From contig JAHENH010000108.1 in assembly GCA_018609935.1 (NCBI GenBank), positions 1 to 33,757 on the forward strand: a DNA stretch of 33,757 nt. Reading direction: 5' to 3'. Positions 10,056-18,337 of this stretch are shown here, one piece after another. Below the pieces are notes generated by a model. That model was given only the letters and a program-made list of their open reading frames with translations, did no database searches and had not been told where the DNA came from. Source of the stretch: Halobacteriales archaeon (GTDB lineage Archaea > Halobacteriota > Halobacteria > Halorutilales > JAHENH01). Positions within the stretch are counted from its first letter, which is position 1; each line of letters begins with the position of its first letter. Both the position numbers and the translations under genes were made by a program.

Positions 10056-10757
10056 CTATGGTTTTAGGTGTTTAAGTATAGGCGTTTTCTTTATTTTTTT
10101 AGAAATTTCATTCCAATAAATTCCACTGGGCTTTTTATATTTTCCATCTAAATATATAAGTTTATCAGGTGTCAATATTATACCTAATGGTACATCAAAC
10201 TTAGAGGTCTTGAAATATTCATCTATTATCTGTATAGTATGTACAATTGTAGAAACAGGAGTATTTTTATCTATTATTTTATATTCTAGTAAAACACCAA
10301 ATTCTAGGTCACTATAGCCAGATCCTTTACCTAACCTTTTTTCCTTTTTTAGTGACTGCAACACTACTCATTACAATAAAATCAATATCTTTTATTTCTT
10401 TTGGATAAACTTTTTCCCTATATCTTTTGATCCCTTTATATTAGACGCGTACTTGTAATTATGTATATTATCTGAATCTAAATAGATAAAACATTTTTCG
10501 TCTTTCAATCTAGGTACAGCTATATATACATTTTTTCCTTCCTCCAAAGCATATCTACAGATATATTTCTGTGGAGAATCAGGAGTTACCTTTATATTTT
10601 TAGCTTCTTTCCAAACATCAATATTAGTTAGTTTTTTGGCTGCTTTTTTCGCGCCAGAAAAGTTAAGTATCCTATTATGAGGGGGAAACGGAAACCTAGC
10701 TATACTTAAATCTTCAATTTTATCCCATATCTTTTCCCTAATCTCCTGTTTAGACAT
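10056..10757 (-). pseudogene. 5-formyltetrahydrofolate cyclo-ligase, broken by two compensating frameshifts
   Basis: The enzyme family converts 5-formyl-THF to 5,10-methenyl-THF with ATP. The N-terminal part (10757 down to about 10412) reads MSKQEIREKIWDKI...RFPFPPHNRI...YICRYALEEGKNVYIAVPRL, which matches the haloarchaeal-type protein. The C-terminal part contains the GKGSGYSDLEFG motif and runs to the stop at 10056. Between them the expected segment (VYPKEIKDIDFIVMSSVAVTKKG) is present but in another frame. One A appears to be missing from a run of five at about 10411-10415. One A appears to be extra in a run of six at about 10337-10342. Both lesions are in homopolymers, so either a young pseudogene or sequence error is possible. 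With two corrections the protein would be a normal full-length enzyme of about 233 residues. The family call is firm; the broken state depends on sequence accuracy. Confidence 0.8.
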
Positions 10758-10899
10758 ATATTTATAAATTTATAAATAAAACTTATTTATCAAATTAGAG
10801 ATAGAATAATCTACACAAGAATAGAGGTTCCACTCTTAAATATACTTAAATTCATTTAGAAGATAAAATATACATAATAGAAGTACCTCTAGGTTTATT

Positions 10900-11172
10900 A
10901 TGGTTACATTATCAGAGATAGTGATTTTAGCTTTAGTAATAATTTCAATTATAGTTATATATAAATTATTTAAGATGATTAAGCCCTTGGTTATTAACGC
11001 TGTTGTAGGGTTGGTAGTGTTAATTCTTGCAAGTTTCTTAGGTTTTGGTGTAAAGATAAGTTTAGTTGTAGTTTTGATTGTAGCTTTTGGAGGGGTACCT
11101 GCAGCAATATTAGTTGTATTATTAGCTCACTTTGGGATTATCTTTGACCCAGCACTAATATTATCCATATAA
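10900..11172 (+). CDS. BofA-family small membrane protein (pro-sigmaK processing inhibitor-like)
   Basis: The 90-residue hydrophobic protein has about three membrane segments. The pattern KPLVINAVVGLVVLILASFLGFGVKIS...VAFGGVPAAILVVLL matches archaeal members of the BofA family (PF07441-like). In Bacillus, BofA regulates the SpoIVFB intramembrane protease; archaea have no sigmaK, so the archaeal role is unknown. A TATA-like box (aaaatatacat, about 10864-10874) lies about 30 bases before the ATG, consistent with a leaderless transcript. No protease gene is adjacent. Family recognition rests on the central NAVVGL and GFGV...GGVP patterns. Confidence 0.75.
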   Translation: MVTLSEIVILALVIISIIVIYKLFKMIKPLVINAVVGLVVLILASFLGFGVKISLVVVLIVAFGGVPAAILVVLLAHFGIIFDPALILSI

Positions 11173-11314
11173 TATCTTAAAAACTTATATTAATTTTAAA
11201 AATTACGATATATTTATTATAATACTATGTATATTAAAAAAAATCGTTAATTATATATTATATTAGGAAAATATTTTTAATACTTGATTAAATATTAAAT
11301 CATAGGTTATATTT

Positions 11315-11737
11315 ATGAAGAATCATAGCTTGTTTAATATTAACTCCCAAATAGAGGAGTATTGGGATTGGATAGCTGTAGGTCTTTTTCTTTTGACGAC
11401 TGTTGATATGATTACTACTATATACGCTGTTTATATTTTTGGGATAAATTCTGAAGTTAACCCATTTATAGAATGGGTGTTGAGACAAGGAGTACTGTTC
11501 TTAGGTATTATAAATTTATTTGTAGTAACAGTTTTTGTAGGTATTTTTTATTTATTGATTGAACTTTTTAAGTTAAGTTCTGACAAATATAAAAAATATT
11601 ATAAAGTATGTATAGAAGTTTGGATAGGACTTCTTGTAAGTATGGGTCTTTTTGTTTTTTCAAATAATTTATTAGTTATATTTTTTAAAACTAGTTTATC
11701 TAGAATTTTTATAGAAATAATTAATTTTCTGTTTTAA
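11315..11737 (+). CDS. DUF5658-like integral membrane protein
   Basis: The 140-residue protein has about four predicted membrane helices. Near the start, WDWIAVGLFLLTTVDMITTIYAVYIFG is followed by SEVNPFIEWVL. The 'D-TT-YA...E-NP' pattern is characteristic of the DUF5658 group common in haloarchaea and bacteria, whose function is unknown. A TATA-like stretch (attaaatatt, 11287-11296) lies about 23 bases before the ATG, so the transcript is probably leaderless. It is monocistronic as far as can be seen, with no homologous neighbour. The family call is from the motif only. Confidence 0.55.
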   Translation: MKNHSLFNINSQIEEYWDWIAVGLFLLTTVDMITTIYAVYIFGINSEVNPFIEWVLRQGVLFLGIINLFVVTVFVGIFYLLIELFKLSSDKYKKYYKVCIEVWIGLLVSMGLFVFSNNLLVIFFKTSLSRIFIEIINFLF

Positions 11738-11890
11738 TGATATTAGTAAATGAGTGTTGGAGATCTAGCCTACAGTTGTTGATTTATTGTTGAAATGAAG
11801 AACTTATTTTTCTCACATAGTCTAAACAGTAGGGTTCTGAGGTGTACTGCTATTAAGATATATTTACTATAATACTTCCTATATTTTGTG

Positions 11891-12590
11891 ACATTCTCCC
11901 CGCCGTAAATGGCGGGGCTTACAACCGTTGGATGGTTCCTCTCCGCTTGTCAACTTATGTTTTATGTAGACACAAAATTTGAGTCGTTTCCGGAATGTTT
12001 GAGTTTTGTCACAGACACTCCCTGTTTTCAGCATTAATCCTTATTTCAGGTTCGCCGAAAGCACTCTTGGCTATATTCCAAACTCCGTTAAATCACTATT
12101 GATCTCTGTTCCATTTATCGCGTACTTTGTTGTATTCCCTACTACCCACTTTGTCTGTCTCGGATTTTTTTCTGAGCTAGCTGTACCAAGTCTGAGTACG
12201 TTTAATTTTTTCTCCCTTGAATAGCGCCTTGAGGGTGGATTCTGCCACCGACAGAACCACCCAAAAATCGGGTTTCGGAGTCCAAGGTCTATTCCAAGAA
12301 GACCATCGTACTCATACTTTATTTCCACTTCTTTTTATACTGTGATGTTGAGATAGTAGTTACCCTCCTCTCTGTAAAGCTTCTTTTAGTCTATCTTCCC
12401 CCCTTTATATCTTCGTGTGTATTAACAGATAAGTTAACTCCACCACGTCTACCAAGCAATAGGAACGTTAACGAAATAACCGCATACGGACGAACTACAC
12501 CTCTGAATGTCTATTAGGTTTTTGTATATGTATATAGGATAATCGTTACCGCCTTTGGTTTTATCGTAGTATCTATCAGTTTATTGTTTA
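11891..12590 (-). pseudogene. Decayed IS605/IS1341-type TnpB (RNA-guided nuclease) remnant
   Basis: On the minus strand the region spells out a TnpB in pieces spread over several frames. In order they are VNVPIAW (about 12451-12471), VNLSVNTHEDIKGG (about 12395-12437), NYYLNITV (about 12343-12366) and EVEIKYEYDGLLGIDLGLRNP (about 12270-12333), the last carrying the first RuvC aspartate (GIDLG). Stops and frameshifts separate the pieces. The later RuvC residues and the zinc finger cannot be read, so the protein is dead. The region is richer in G+C than its surroundings, consistent with an imported element. No TnpA (Y1 transposase) is present. Homology comes from the block order and spacing typical of archaeal TnpB. 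Confidence 0.75.
11898..11917 (-). repeat. GC-rich hairpin at the right end of the TnpB element (omega-RNA-end-like)
   Basis: CCCCGCC at 11898-11904 pairs perfectly with GGCGGGG at 11911-11917 across a 6-base loop. Read on the minus strand it ends 'ggcggggagaatgtcac', the form commonly seen at the right end of IS605-family elements, where the 3' end of the guide RNA scaffold lies. In a 30% GC setting a 7-bp all-GC stem is conspicuous. It has survived although the tnpB frame upstream has not. Confidence 0.65.
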
Positions 12591-12696
12591 TTGACTGAAT
12601 ATATCCTTAAGCGAAGATGTTTCAATTGCTCCTAATACAAACCTATAATTAGATAAAAATTGAAATATAAAGTTATGTTAGTTCTTTTATATTCTT

Positions 12697-13236
12697 ATGC
12701 ATTTTCTAGTTGTTGTGGGAACAGTAAGAAATCAAAGAAAATCTATATATCCTGCGAGAAAAATAGTTGAAGAAATTAAGGATAAAGGACATGAGGTCGT
12801 GTTTTTTGATATTAAAAAAAAGGATATTCCTTTGCTTAAGACTAGACGTTATACGGGCCCAGATGAACCACCTAAAGATATAGAAAAGTTTGGTGAGCTT
12901 GTCGAACTGACAGATTGTTTAGTTATTGTTTGTCCAGAATATAATCATAGTTACCCTGGAGCTTTAAAAAACCTGTTAGATTATCTTTATCCGGAATATA
13001 ATGATCTTCTCTTTTCATATATTACAGTATCCGCAGGTGGGTTTGGAGGTATTAGGGTGGAAGAAGATTTGATTTCACTTACAGTTACTTTAGGTGCAAT
13101 ACCAGGGCCTTCTTTACCTGTATCTAATGTTGGAGATATATTTAATGAAAATGGTGATATAGTAGATGAAAGCTATGAGAATAGGTTTAAAAAATTTGTT
13201 GATAAAATAGAGGAGAGTTCAGAAAGCTATAGTTAA
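12697..13236 (+). CDS. NAD(P)H-dependent FMN reductase / flavodoxin-fold oxidoreductase
   Basis: The 179-residue flavodoxin-like protein belongs to the NADPH-dependent FMN reductase family. It starts with a beta strand and phosphate loop (FLVVVGTVRNQRKSIYPA) that binds FMN, has the diagnostic PEYNHSYPGALKNLLDYL block in the middle, and then SAGGFGGIRV, which lines the flavin. Such enzymes pass electrons from NAD(P)H to FMN or to quinone/azo-type acceptors; the acceptor cannot be inferred. A TATA-like box (aaatataaag, about 12663-12672) lies about 28 bases before ATG, so a leaderless transcript is likely. It stands alone between the dead TnpB element and a hairpin-rich gap. Confidence 0.87.
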   Translation: MHFLVVVGTVRNQRKSIYPARKIVEEIKDKGHEVVFFDIKKKDIPLLKTRRYTGPDEPPKDIEKFGELVELTDCLVIVCPEYNHSYPGALKNLLDYLYPEYNDLLFSYITVSAGGFGGIRVEEDLISLTVTLGAIPGPSLPVSNVGDIFNENGDIVDESYENRFKKFVDKIEESSESYS

Positions 13237-13868
13237 TATTTAAGCCTTTTTCCTCTTAGAAAATAAGAATATTTAAAAAATATATTGAAAAATTATAGGT
13301 TTTATTTGTGTTTTTTTGTGGGGTAGTTTTATCTTAAGTGTGTTTTTATTCTGTTTTGTATATTATAAAGTAAAGGTATTATATGGTATGAAAAGGTTTT
13401 TATTACCATAGAGTTTATTACTATCTGCGGTATGATCTACCGCCATACAACTTATACGCCTGAAGTAAGTGACAAAACCTCCTTAAAAAAACTAATAGTA
13501 TTTTAAAATTTAATTTGTTTATATTTAATTAGATGTATTTTAGTGAGGGTTAATAGTGGAAAGCAGTAAGACTTCTACGGTTTACGTTGAGGGATACATG
13601 GATATTCCTTAAACTGTATATTCTAAAAAGTATAAGTAAAAAAGTGATTATAGGTGTAAACAGGAACAGTTCCCATTGATCTCTAATATGGTAAAAGTAC
13701 ATATTAGAGAGGTAACCTACTACCTAGCCCTAAAGTCGGGAACCAACGACTTATTCTCTGCAGAGAGTCACCTACCTAGCCCTAAAAAATCAAAGAAGTT
13801 CACTAGCAAACTCTTATAAATATGGAGAAGAAGGTGACTTAAGAATTATATAGAATTATATATTTTTA
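13237..13868. other. Gene-free stretch with a cluster of inverted repeats
   Basis: No open frame of note. A T-rich tract (13303-13357) probably terminates the FMN reductase transcript. Next come inverted repeats: TATGGTA/TACCATA (13382-13410), GCGGTA/TACCGC (13427-13443), GGAAC/GTTCC (13663-13673), an 11-bp stem TCTCTAATATG/CATATTAGAGA (13680-13710), AAGTCG/CGACTT (13733-13752) and the 12-base palindrome tctctgcagaga (13755-13766). The sequence acctagccctaaa occurs twice (13722-13734 and 13774-13786). G+C is higher than in the flanks. It could be an unrecognised structured RNA or the remains of a mobile element; I cannot decide which. Confidence 0.5.
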
Positions 13869-14264
13869 TTATTCGTCTACTAATTTTTCAAGTGAGGAAG
13901 AGATGTTTTTAAGCTCGTTTGTAGCTTCCCGTAATTGTTTTCTAAGTTCTTCAATTTCTTTTCTAAGCTCAGGATTCTGTTGGCTTTGACGTCCAGGCTG
14001 ACCTCCCATTCCACCACCTGGACCACCTCCCATCATACCCATCATTTGAGAGAATGGATTACCCCCCATTCCACCACCTGGACCACCTGCTTGTCTCATT
14101 TTCTCTTCCATTCGTTCTGCCCTAGACTTTTCTCCTTCCTCAGACTCTCCTTCTCCAAAATCTTTATCACTTACCTCTTCTACCCTATCTCTCAAGCTTT
14201 CCCCAAAACTTTCTTCTTTATTTTCCTCTGACTCTGATCCAGATTCATCTTCACTACTTGGCAT
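13869..14264 (-). CDS. Acidic Gly/Met-rich protein with C-terminal coiled coil
   Basis: The 131-residue soluble protein has three zones. The first ~55 residues are highly charged and Glu/Ser-rich. A central Gly/Met/Pro-rich zone (about 58-95) contains two copies of GGPGGGMGG separated by NPFSQMMGMM. A C-terminal heptad-like helix (about 98-131, LRKEIEELRKQLREATNELK) follows. Proteins of this build are common and uncharacterised in haloarchaea. The two Gly/Met blocks are encoded by a 24-base perfect repeat. No catalytic motif is visible; it may be a scaffold or interaction protein, but this is a guess. It is divergent from pyrD. Confidence 0.7.
   Translation of the reverse strand: MPSSEDESGSESEENKEESFGESLRDRVEEVSDKDFGEGESEEGEKSRAERMEEKMRQAGGPGGGMGGNPFSQMMGMMGGGPGGGMGGQPGRQSQQNPELRKEIEELRKQLREATNELKNISSSLEKLVDE
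14005..14088 (-). repeat. 24-base direct repeat inside the Gly/Met-rich gene
   Basis: The same 24 bases (start cccattccaccacctgg) occur at 14005-14028 and 14065-14088, exactly 60 bases (20 codons) apart and in frame. Identity at synonymous positions suggests a recent duplication or gene conversion of the GGPGGGMGG block. Confidence 0.8.
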
Positions 14265-14540
14265 TGTGAAAAAAAATTCATTCTCAAAACCGAAAAAACT
14301 TCCCTTTACATAATAACAAAAAATAGAAAAAATTAGATACCTTATTTATTTGAAGCCTACAAGTAATATCCTCAACGCTAAACATTACAGTTCGGAAGAT
14401 AACTTCTTCGGTAAAGAATTAATTATACTTTAATAAAAAATATCTTTAAAATATTAGTTTTACCCCATATTTTAGTTAATGTTTTTTAGTTTGTTTTTAC
14501 TCTTGTAGAAAATTAGATATGCCAGAATTTCCATGTACCT

Positions 14541-14551
14541 AATATATATTT
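14541..14551 (+). promoter_or_regulatory. TATA box of pyrD
   Basis: aatatatattta lies 20-30 bases before the second in-frame ATG (14571). With the usual archaeal spacing, transcription would begin at or next to that codon, giving a leaderless mRNA. Confidence 0.4.
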
Positions 14552-14570
14552 ATTTCTTAATATGTATAAG

Positions 14571-15641
14571 ATGAGTTATCAGAGTATAATTCGTCCTTTG
14601 TTATTTAGGGTTGATCCAGAAAAAGTTCATAACTATACATTATTTTTTCTTTCAAATCTACAAAACTCTAATTTGGCTTTAAATTTAATCAAAAAACAGT
14701 ATAGTTACTCAGATGAATGTCTAGAACAAAACCTATTTGGTAAAATATTTAAAAACCCTGTAGGTATTGCAGCTGGTTTTGATAAGAATGCAAAAGTTAT
14801 AAAATCAGTTGAAGCACTAGGATTCGGACATATTGAAGTAGGAGGTATTACACCTGAAAAACAGAAAGGGAATAAAAAACCCAGGATGCGGCGGTTACCA
14901 AAATGTCAAGCCATAATAAATAGGCTTGGATTTAATAATATAGGAGCGGACAAGATAGGTGAACGTCTTTCTTCTTATGACTCTAATATACCTATAGGAA
15001 TAAATCTAGGAGAAAAAAATACAGAAAATAATAATTCATATAGTAAAACTGCGCTAGAAACTATAAAAAGAATAAATAGAAATAATGCTAACTACGATTG
15101 GATTACATTAAATGTTAGTTGTCCGAATGTAGGAGATAGAAGTCTGTATAAAAAAGATAACTTGGAAAAAATAATAGCTGAAATAGATGAAAAAATAGAT
15201 AACACGCCTTTACTCATAAAAGTTCCTCCTGATCTTTCTAATAGAGATATACAGAATATATCGGATATAGCCAACAAATATAGTTTAGACGGGATAACTG
15301 CTACCAATACAATACCAACAAGTAATGTTGAAAATAAAAAAAATCTTCCTGAAGGAGGATTAAGTGGAAGACCATTAAAGGAAAAAGCTACAGAAACAAT
15401 AAGAAATATATATAAAAATACTAATGGAGAAATACCTATTATTGGGGTAGGGGGTATATCTGACATTGAAAGTGCTTGGAATAAAATATTAGCAGGTTCC
15501 TCAATAATACAAATATATACAGGATTCATATATAAAGGTCCTTCAATTGCAAAAAAAATCAACAAAGGAATCAAGAATAAACTAGATAATGAAAATTTTA
15601 ATGATATCACAGAAGCAATAGGTTATAATACAGATATATAA
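14571..15641 (+). CDS. pyrD: Dihydroorotate dehydrogenase, class 2-like
   Basis: The enzyme oxidises dihydroorotate to orotate in pyrimidine synthesis using FMN. The N-terminal SIIRPLLFRVDPEKVHNYTL is the membrane-associating helix pair of class 2 (quinone-linked) enzymes. It is followed by NPVGIAAGFDKNA, the GHIEVGGITPEKQKGN block, NRLGFNN, IKVPPDLS, ATNT and the phosphate-binding GVGGISD. The catalytic-base segment reads NVSCPN, with Cys where class 2 enzymes such as E. coli PyrD have Ser (NISSPN); Cys is the class 1 residue. ATG 14562 adds three residues (MYK); ATG 14571 fits the TATA spacing better. It is a single gene, with no pyr operon visible. Confidence 0.9.
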   Translation: MSYQSIIRPLLFRVDPEKVHNYTLFFLSNLQNSNLALNLIKKQYSYSDECLEQNLFGKIFKNPVGIAAGFDKNAKVIKSVEALGFGHIEVGGITPEKQKGNKKPRMRRLPKCQAIINRLGFNNIGADKIGERLSSYDSNIPIGINLGEKNTENNNSYSKTALETIKRINRNNANYDWITLNVSCPNVGDRSLYKKDNLEKIIAEIDEKIDNTPLLIKVPPDLSNRDIQNISDIANKYSLDGITATNTIPTSNVENKKNLPEGGLSGRPLKEKATETIRNIYKNTNGEIPIIGVGGISDIESAWNKILAGSSIIQIYTGFIYKGPSIAKKINKGIKNKLDNENFNDITEAIGYNTDI

Positions 15642-15755
15642 TAGATATACTTTTTAATATGAAAGAAAAAATTAGTTAACTAGATTCTTGCAAACATAAA
15701 TATATAAAACTATTAAAATATAAAATAGATAATAAGACCTAGGTTTATATTAAAA

Positions 15756-17080
15756 ATGGATAAATTGATAAAAAAAATTTAGAAAACTCTCAAAAAAAGA
15801 AAATATCTATCTTTTTATAAATTTACTAGATAGTGAAAATCCTGAAATTAGACTTAATATAACTTGGTCTTTATGTCATCTTGCTAGTGAAAATCCAAGT
15901 AGTATTGAAAAAATAATTATAGGTATATTAGGACATGCGGATAAAGAGGAATGTACGGATGAAATAACATATATACTAAATATTTTAAAAAAATAAATAT
16001 CCGGATAAGACTGAAGAGATATTTTCTAGATTATCTCAAAAACAAAATCTTAACATAATCAATAAAAATAATGATGATATAAAAAATATTATTAAAAATA
16101 TATCTAATAGTACAGATAATACGGTTAAAAACATAATAAAGAAAGAAACCTTAAAATCGAAAAATAAAAAATTTACACCAAGGAATAAAAAAAAGAAAAA
16201 GAAAAATATAGAAAGCATACAAAACAAGGATCTAAGAGAAGAGAAAAAAATATTAAGTAAAGAGATAAATAAAGAAGTACAGAAATTTGAAAAAATAAAG
16301 GCTATAGAGTTTATTAAAACTGATCAGTATACAGATATATAAAGTTATTGCAGAAAAAGAAAACTTATCACTTTTACTTCGTAAATTTAGACTTCCAGAC
16401 TCAATAGAAGATAATTTTATTGAGGATCTGACAAATAAAATAAGAGTTTGGACCGAAATAAGTAGTAATGAAAACATTGTAACTGTATATTATTGGGGAA
16501 AATACCCAGAAACATGGGTTTTAACTGAATATTATAGAAAAACTCTAGAAGAGAGGTCTTTAATAGGTTATAAAGAAGGTGTAGATAATAGTATTAAAAT
16601 ATCTGAGGCGATATCATTTGGACATAAAAATAACGTACTTAATTTGGGGTTAGACCCAAGGGACATAGTATATACTAAAGATTTAGGTAAAATGGAAAAA
16701 ACCTATGATAAACAATTATACAATAATAAAAGTATATATCAATTATTTTAAAGATGAAATTAGTTTTAGATCTCTATTAGATCCTAGATATGCAGCTCCG
16801 GAATATTTTGATACAGAGAAATTTGGTAGGCTTGATAGATTAACATATATATAATCTCGGTGCTGTTATATATAAATTACTTACAGGTATCCTTCCTTTT
16901 GAAAAAGAAAATAAAACATATGAGATTGGTGAAAAAGGGTCAGTGTTACCTAGTAAAATAAATAAAGATCTTACAGATGAAATAGACTATATATTGAAAA
17001 AGGCAACTAATAAAGAAAAGTTAGGAAGATATGAAAACATAGATTTCCTTATAAAAGACCTAGAAGATGTATATACTTAA
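15756..17080 (+). pseudogene. HEAT-repeat / protein-kinase-like protein, broken by five slippage lesions
   Basis: Joining frames gives a protein of about 440 residues. It starts MDKLIKK, has a HEAT-like repeat (NLLDSENPEIRLNITWSLCHLA), a long Lys-rich linker, and a C-terminal kinase-like domain with EISSNENIVTVYYWG, an APE motif (DPRYAAPEYF) and LGAVIYKLLTGILPFE. This layout resembles haloarchaeal HEAT-kinase proteins. The frame is lost at an A8 run (about 15770-15777), an A7 run (15987-15993), an AT repeat (about 16334-16341), a T4 run (16746-16749) and another AT repeat (about 16844-16853). The catalytic loop reads VLNLGLDPRDI instead of an HxDLKxxN type, and no DFG is visible, so the ancestor may already have been a pseudokinase. 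The next broken gene follows after 3 bases. Confidence 0.75.
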
Positions 17081-17083
17081 AAA

Positions 17084-17717
17084 ATGGTGACAGTTGAACC
17101 AGTTACAGTTGATCTAACATTTCTTTATTTCATAAGTTTCATACTTATTATTGTTATAGGTATACGTTTCAGTTGGTATTCTCTAAAAAATAAAAATAAT
17201 AGAGATCTTCCATCCCAAAATGTAATGTAGGAATATTATATATACTCGTATACTTCCAGTTTTATACGGCATACTCGGTGTTTTAAATATAATTTCAGAT
17301 TTTTCTATAAATCTAGGTGTAGGTATATTGATGGCTTTTGTATTTTTATTATCTATCAATATGAGAGAGATATATTATAGTCAAGTATTCTCTAAATCTG
17401 AACGTGAAAGAAATAAAAGTATATATACTAAAGATATATTCGAACTATTATTTATCTTAATAATAATTATAGTTCTTATAGGGGAAATATTAATAGAAAA
17501 TAATTTTTTAAAACTAGTTGAAGGAATAACAACATTTATATTTATTATATATGGGTTTATTTTTGGAAACAAAAAAATATCAAACTCCATAATTAAGGGT
17601 ACAGGCCTGGATACATTAACTCGGAATTTTCTACCTATACTCTTGTTTTCAGATCTACTAGTCATAAATCTTGGTATATTTATTGGACTTAATACGGAGA
17701 CTATACTACAGATATAA
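17084..17717 (+). pseudogene. Multi-pass membrane protein, frameshifted near 17228
   Basis: The first frame (ATG 17084) encodes one membrane helix (VTVDLTFLYFISFILIIVIG) and stops at 17228-17230. Conserved-looking hydrophobic coding continues in the +1 frame from about 17229 (NIIYTRILPVLYGILGVLNII) to the stop at 17717, with about five more helices. Removing the T at 17228 would join both parts as VMRNIIYTR. The joined product would be about 210 residues with about six helices. I do not recognise the family. It follows the kinase-like pseudogene by 3 bases, so the two were probably one transcription unit. Confidence 0.55.
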
Positions 17718-17888
17718 TTAATCTTCCTTGTTATGGCAACAACTAGTTTGATGACAGCAACAATTAAGCTAAGACAAAATATATCATAGCTAAAAATATA
17801 TTTTTTTATATATAAAAATATAAGACGGAACAATACAACCATCTAAAAAGCTAATATTTTCATGTATTTTAAAACAACTATTTTTTAG

Positions 17889-17899
17889 GATATATAAAA
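17889..17899 (+). promoter_or_regulatory. TATA box upstream of 17936 gene
   Basis: gatatataaaa is about 26 bases before a GTG (17921) and about 41 before the ATG (17936). Either a leaderless GTG start or a 15-base leader is possible. Confidence 0.4.
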
Positions 17900-17935
17900 A
17901 CCAGTTTTTTACTATATACTGTGCTTAACACAAAT

Positions 17936-18280
17936 ATGGCTGAAGAAAAAGATGAAGAGATAAAAAGATCAGAAGCTTTGCCTGTTTTATCTTTATTCCA
18001 TAAGTCGCAAGATTCAGAAAATAACGTCTCTATAGATTTAAACGAAACAACTTATTCTCAATTAAATAAAATATGTGATTCAATATATGAGGAAACAGGA
18101 TATGAAATATCCTATGATGATTTAATTAGGTTTTCCCTATATAGTACTGGAATAATGCATATGGTAGGAAAAAATGATAGATTTCCTGAAAATACAGATA
18201 AAATAGTTTTACCATTAGCAAAGTTCGTAAATGAGGAATGTAGCCCAGAAGTATTGCTGGATCCAAACGATTCTGATTAA
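17936..18280 (+). CDS. Small acidic protein, possibly ribbon-helix-helix-like
   Basis: The 114-residue soluble protein (from ATG; GTG 17921 would add five residues) begins MAEEKDEE and is acidic overall. The central part VSIDLNETTYSQLNKICDSIYEETGYEISYDDLIRFSL has a short strand followed by two helices, as in ribbon-helix-helix DNA-binding proteins. The order strand, 'Y-QL' helix, second helix with a hydrophobic face fits that fold, but no family signature is certain. The C-terminal tail is acidic. No toxin or partner gene is next to it. Function is unknown. Confidence 0.6.
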   Translation: MAEEKDEEIKRSEALPVLSLFHKSQDSENNVSIDLNETTYSQLNKICDSIYEETGYEISYDDLIRFSLYSTGIMHMVGKNDRFPENTDKIVLPLAKFVNEECSPEVLLDPNDSD

Positions 18281-18337
18281 TACTAAATATATCAAAAAAA
18301 TAAATAATTAGTATATATTGGAGGTTTAAAATTTTAT

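Noticed and set aside
9922..10119. 65-codon hydrophobic frame on the plus strand
   Set aside because: It overlaps the 3' end of the cyclo-ligase on the other strand, begins inside a terminator-like T tract, and its Phe/Tyr/Ile content is what AT-rich noncoding sequence gives.
12006..12224. 72-codon frame on the plus strand within the TnpB remnant
   Set aside because: It is antisense to readable TnpB sequence and has no family resemblance.
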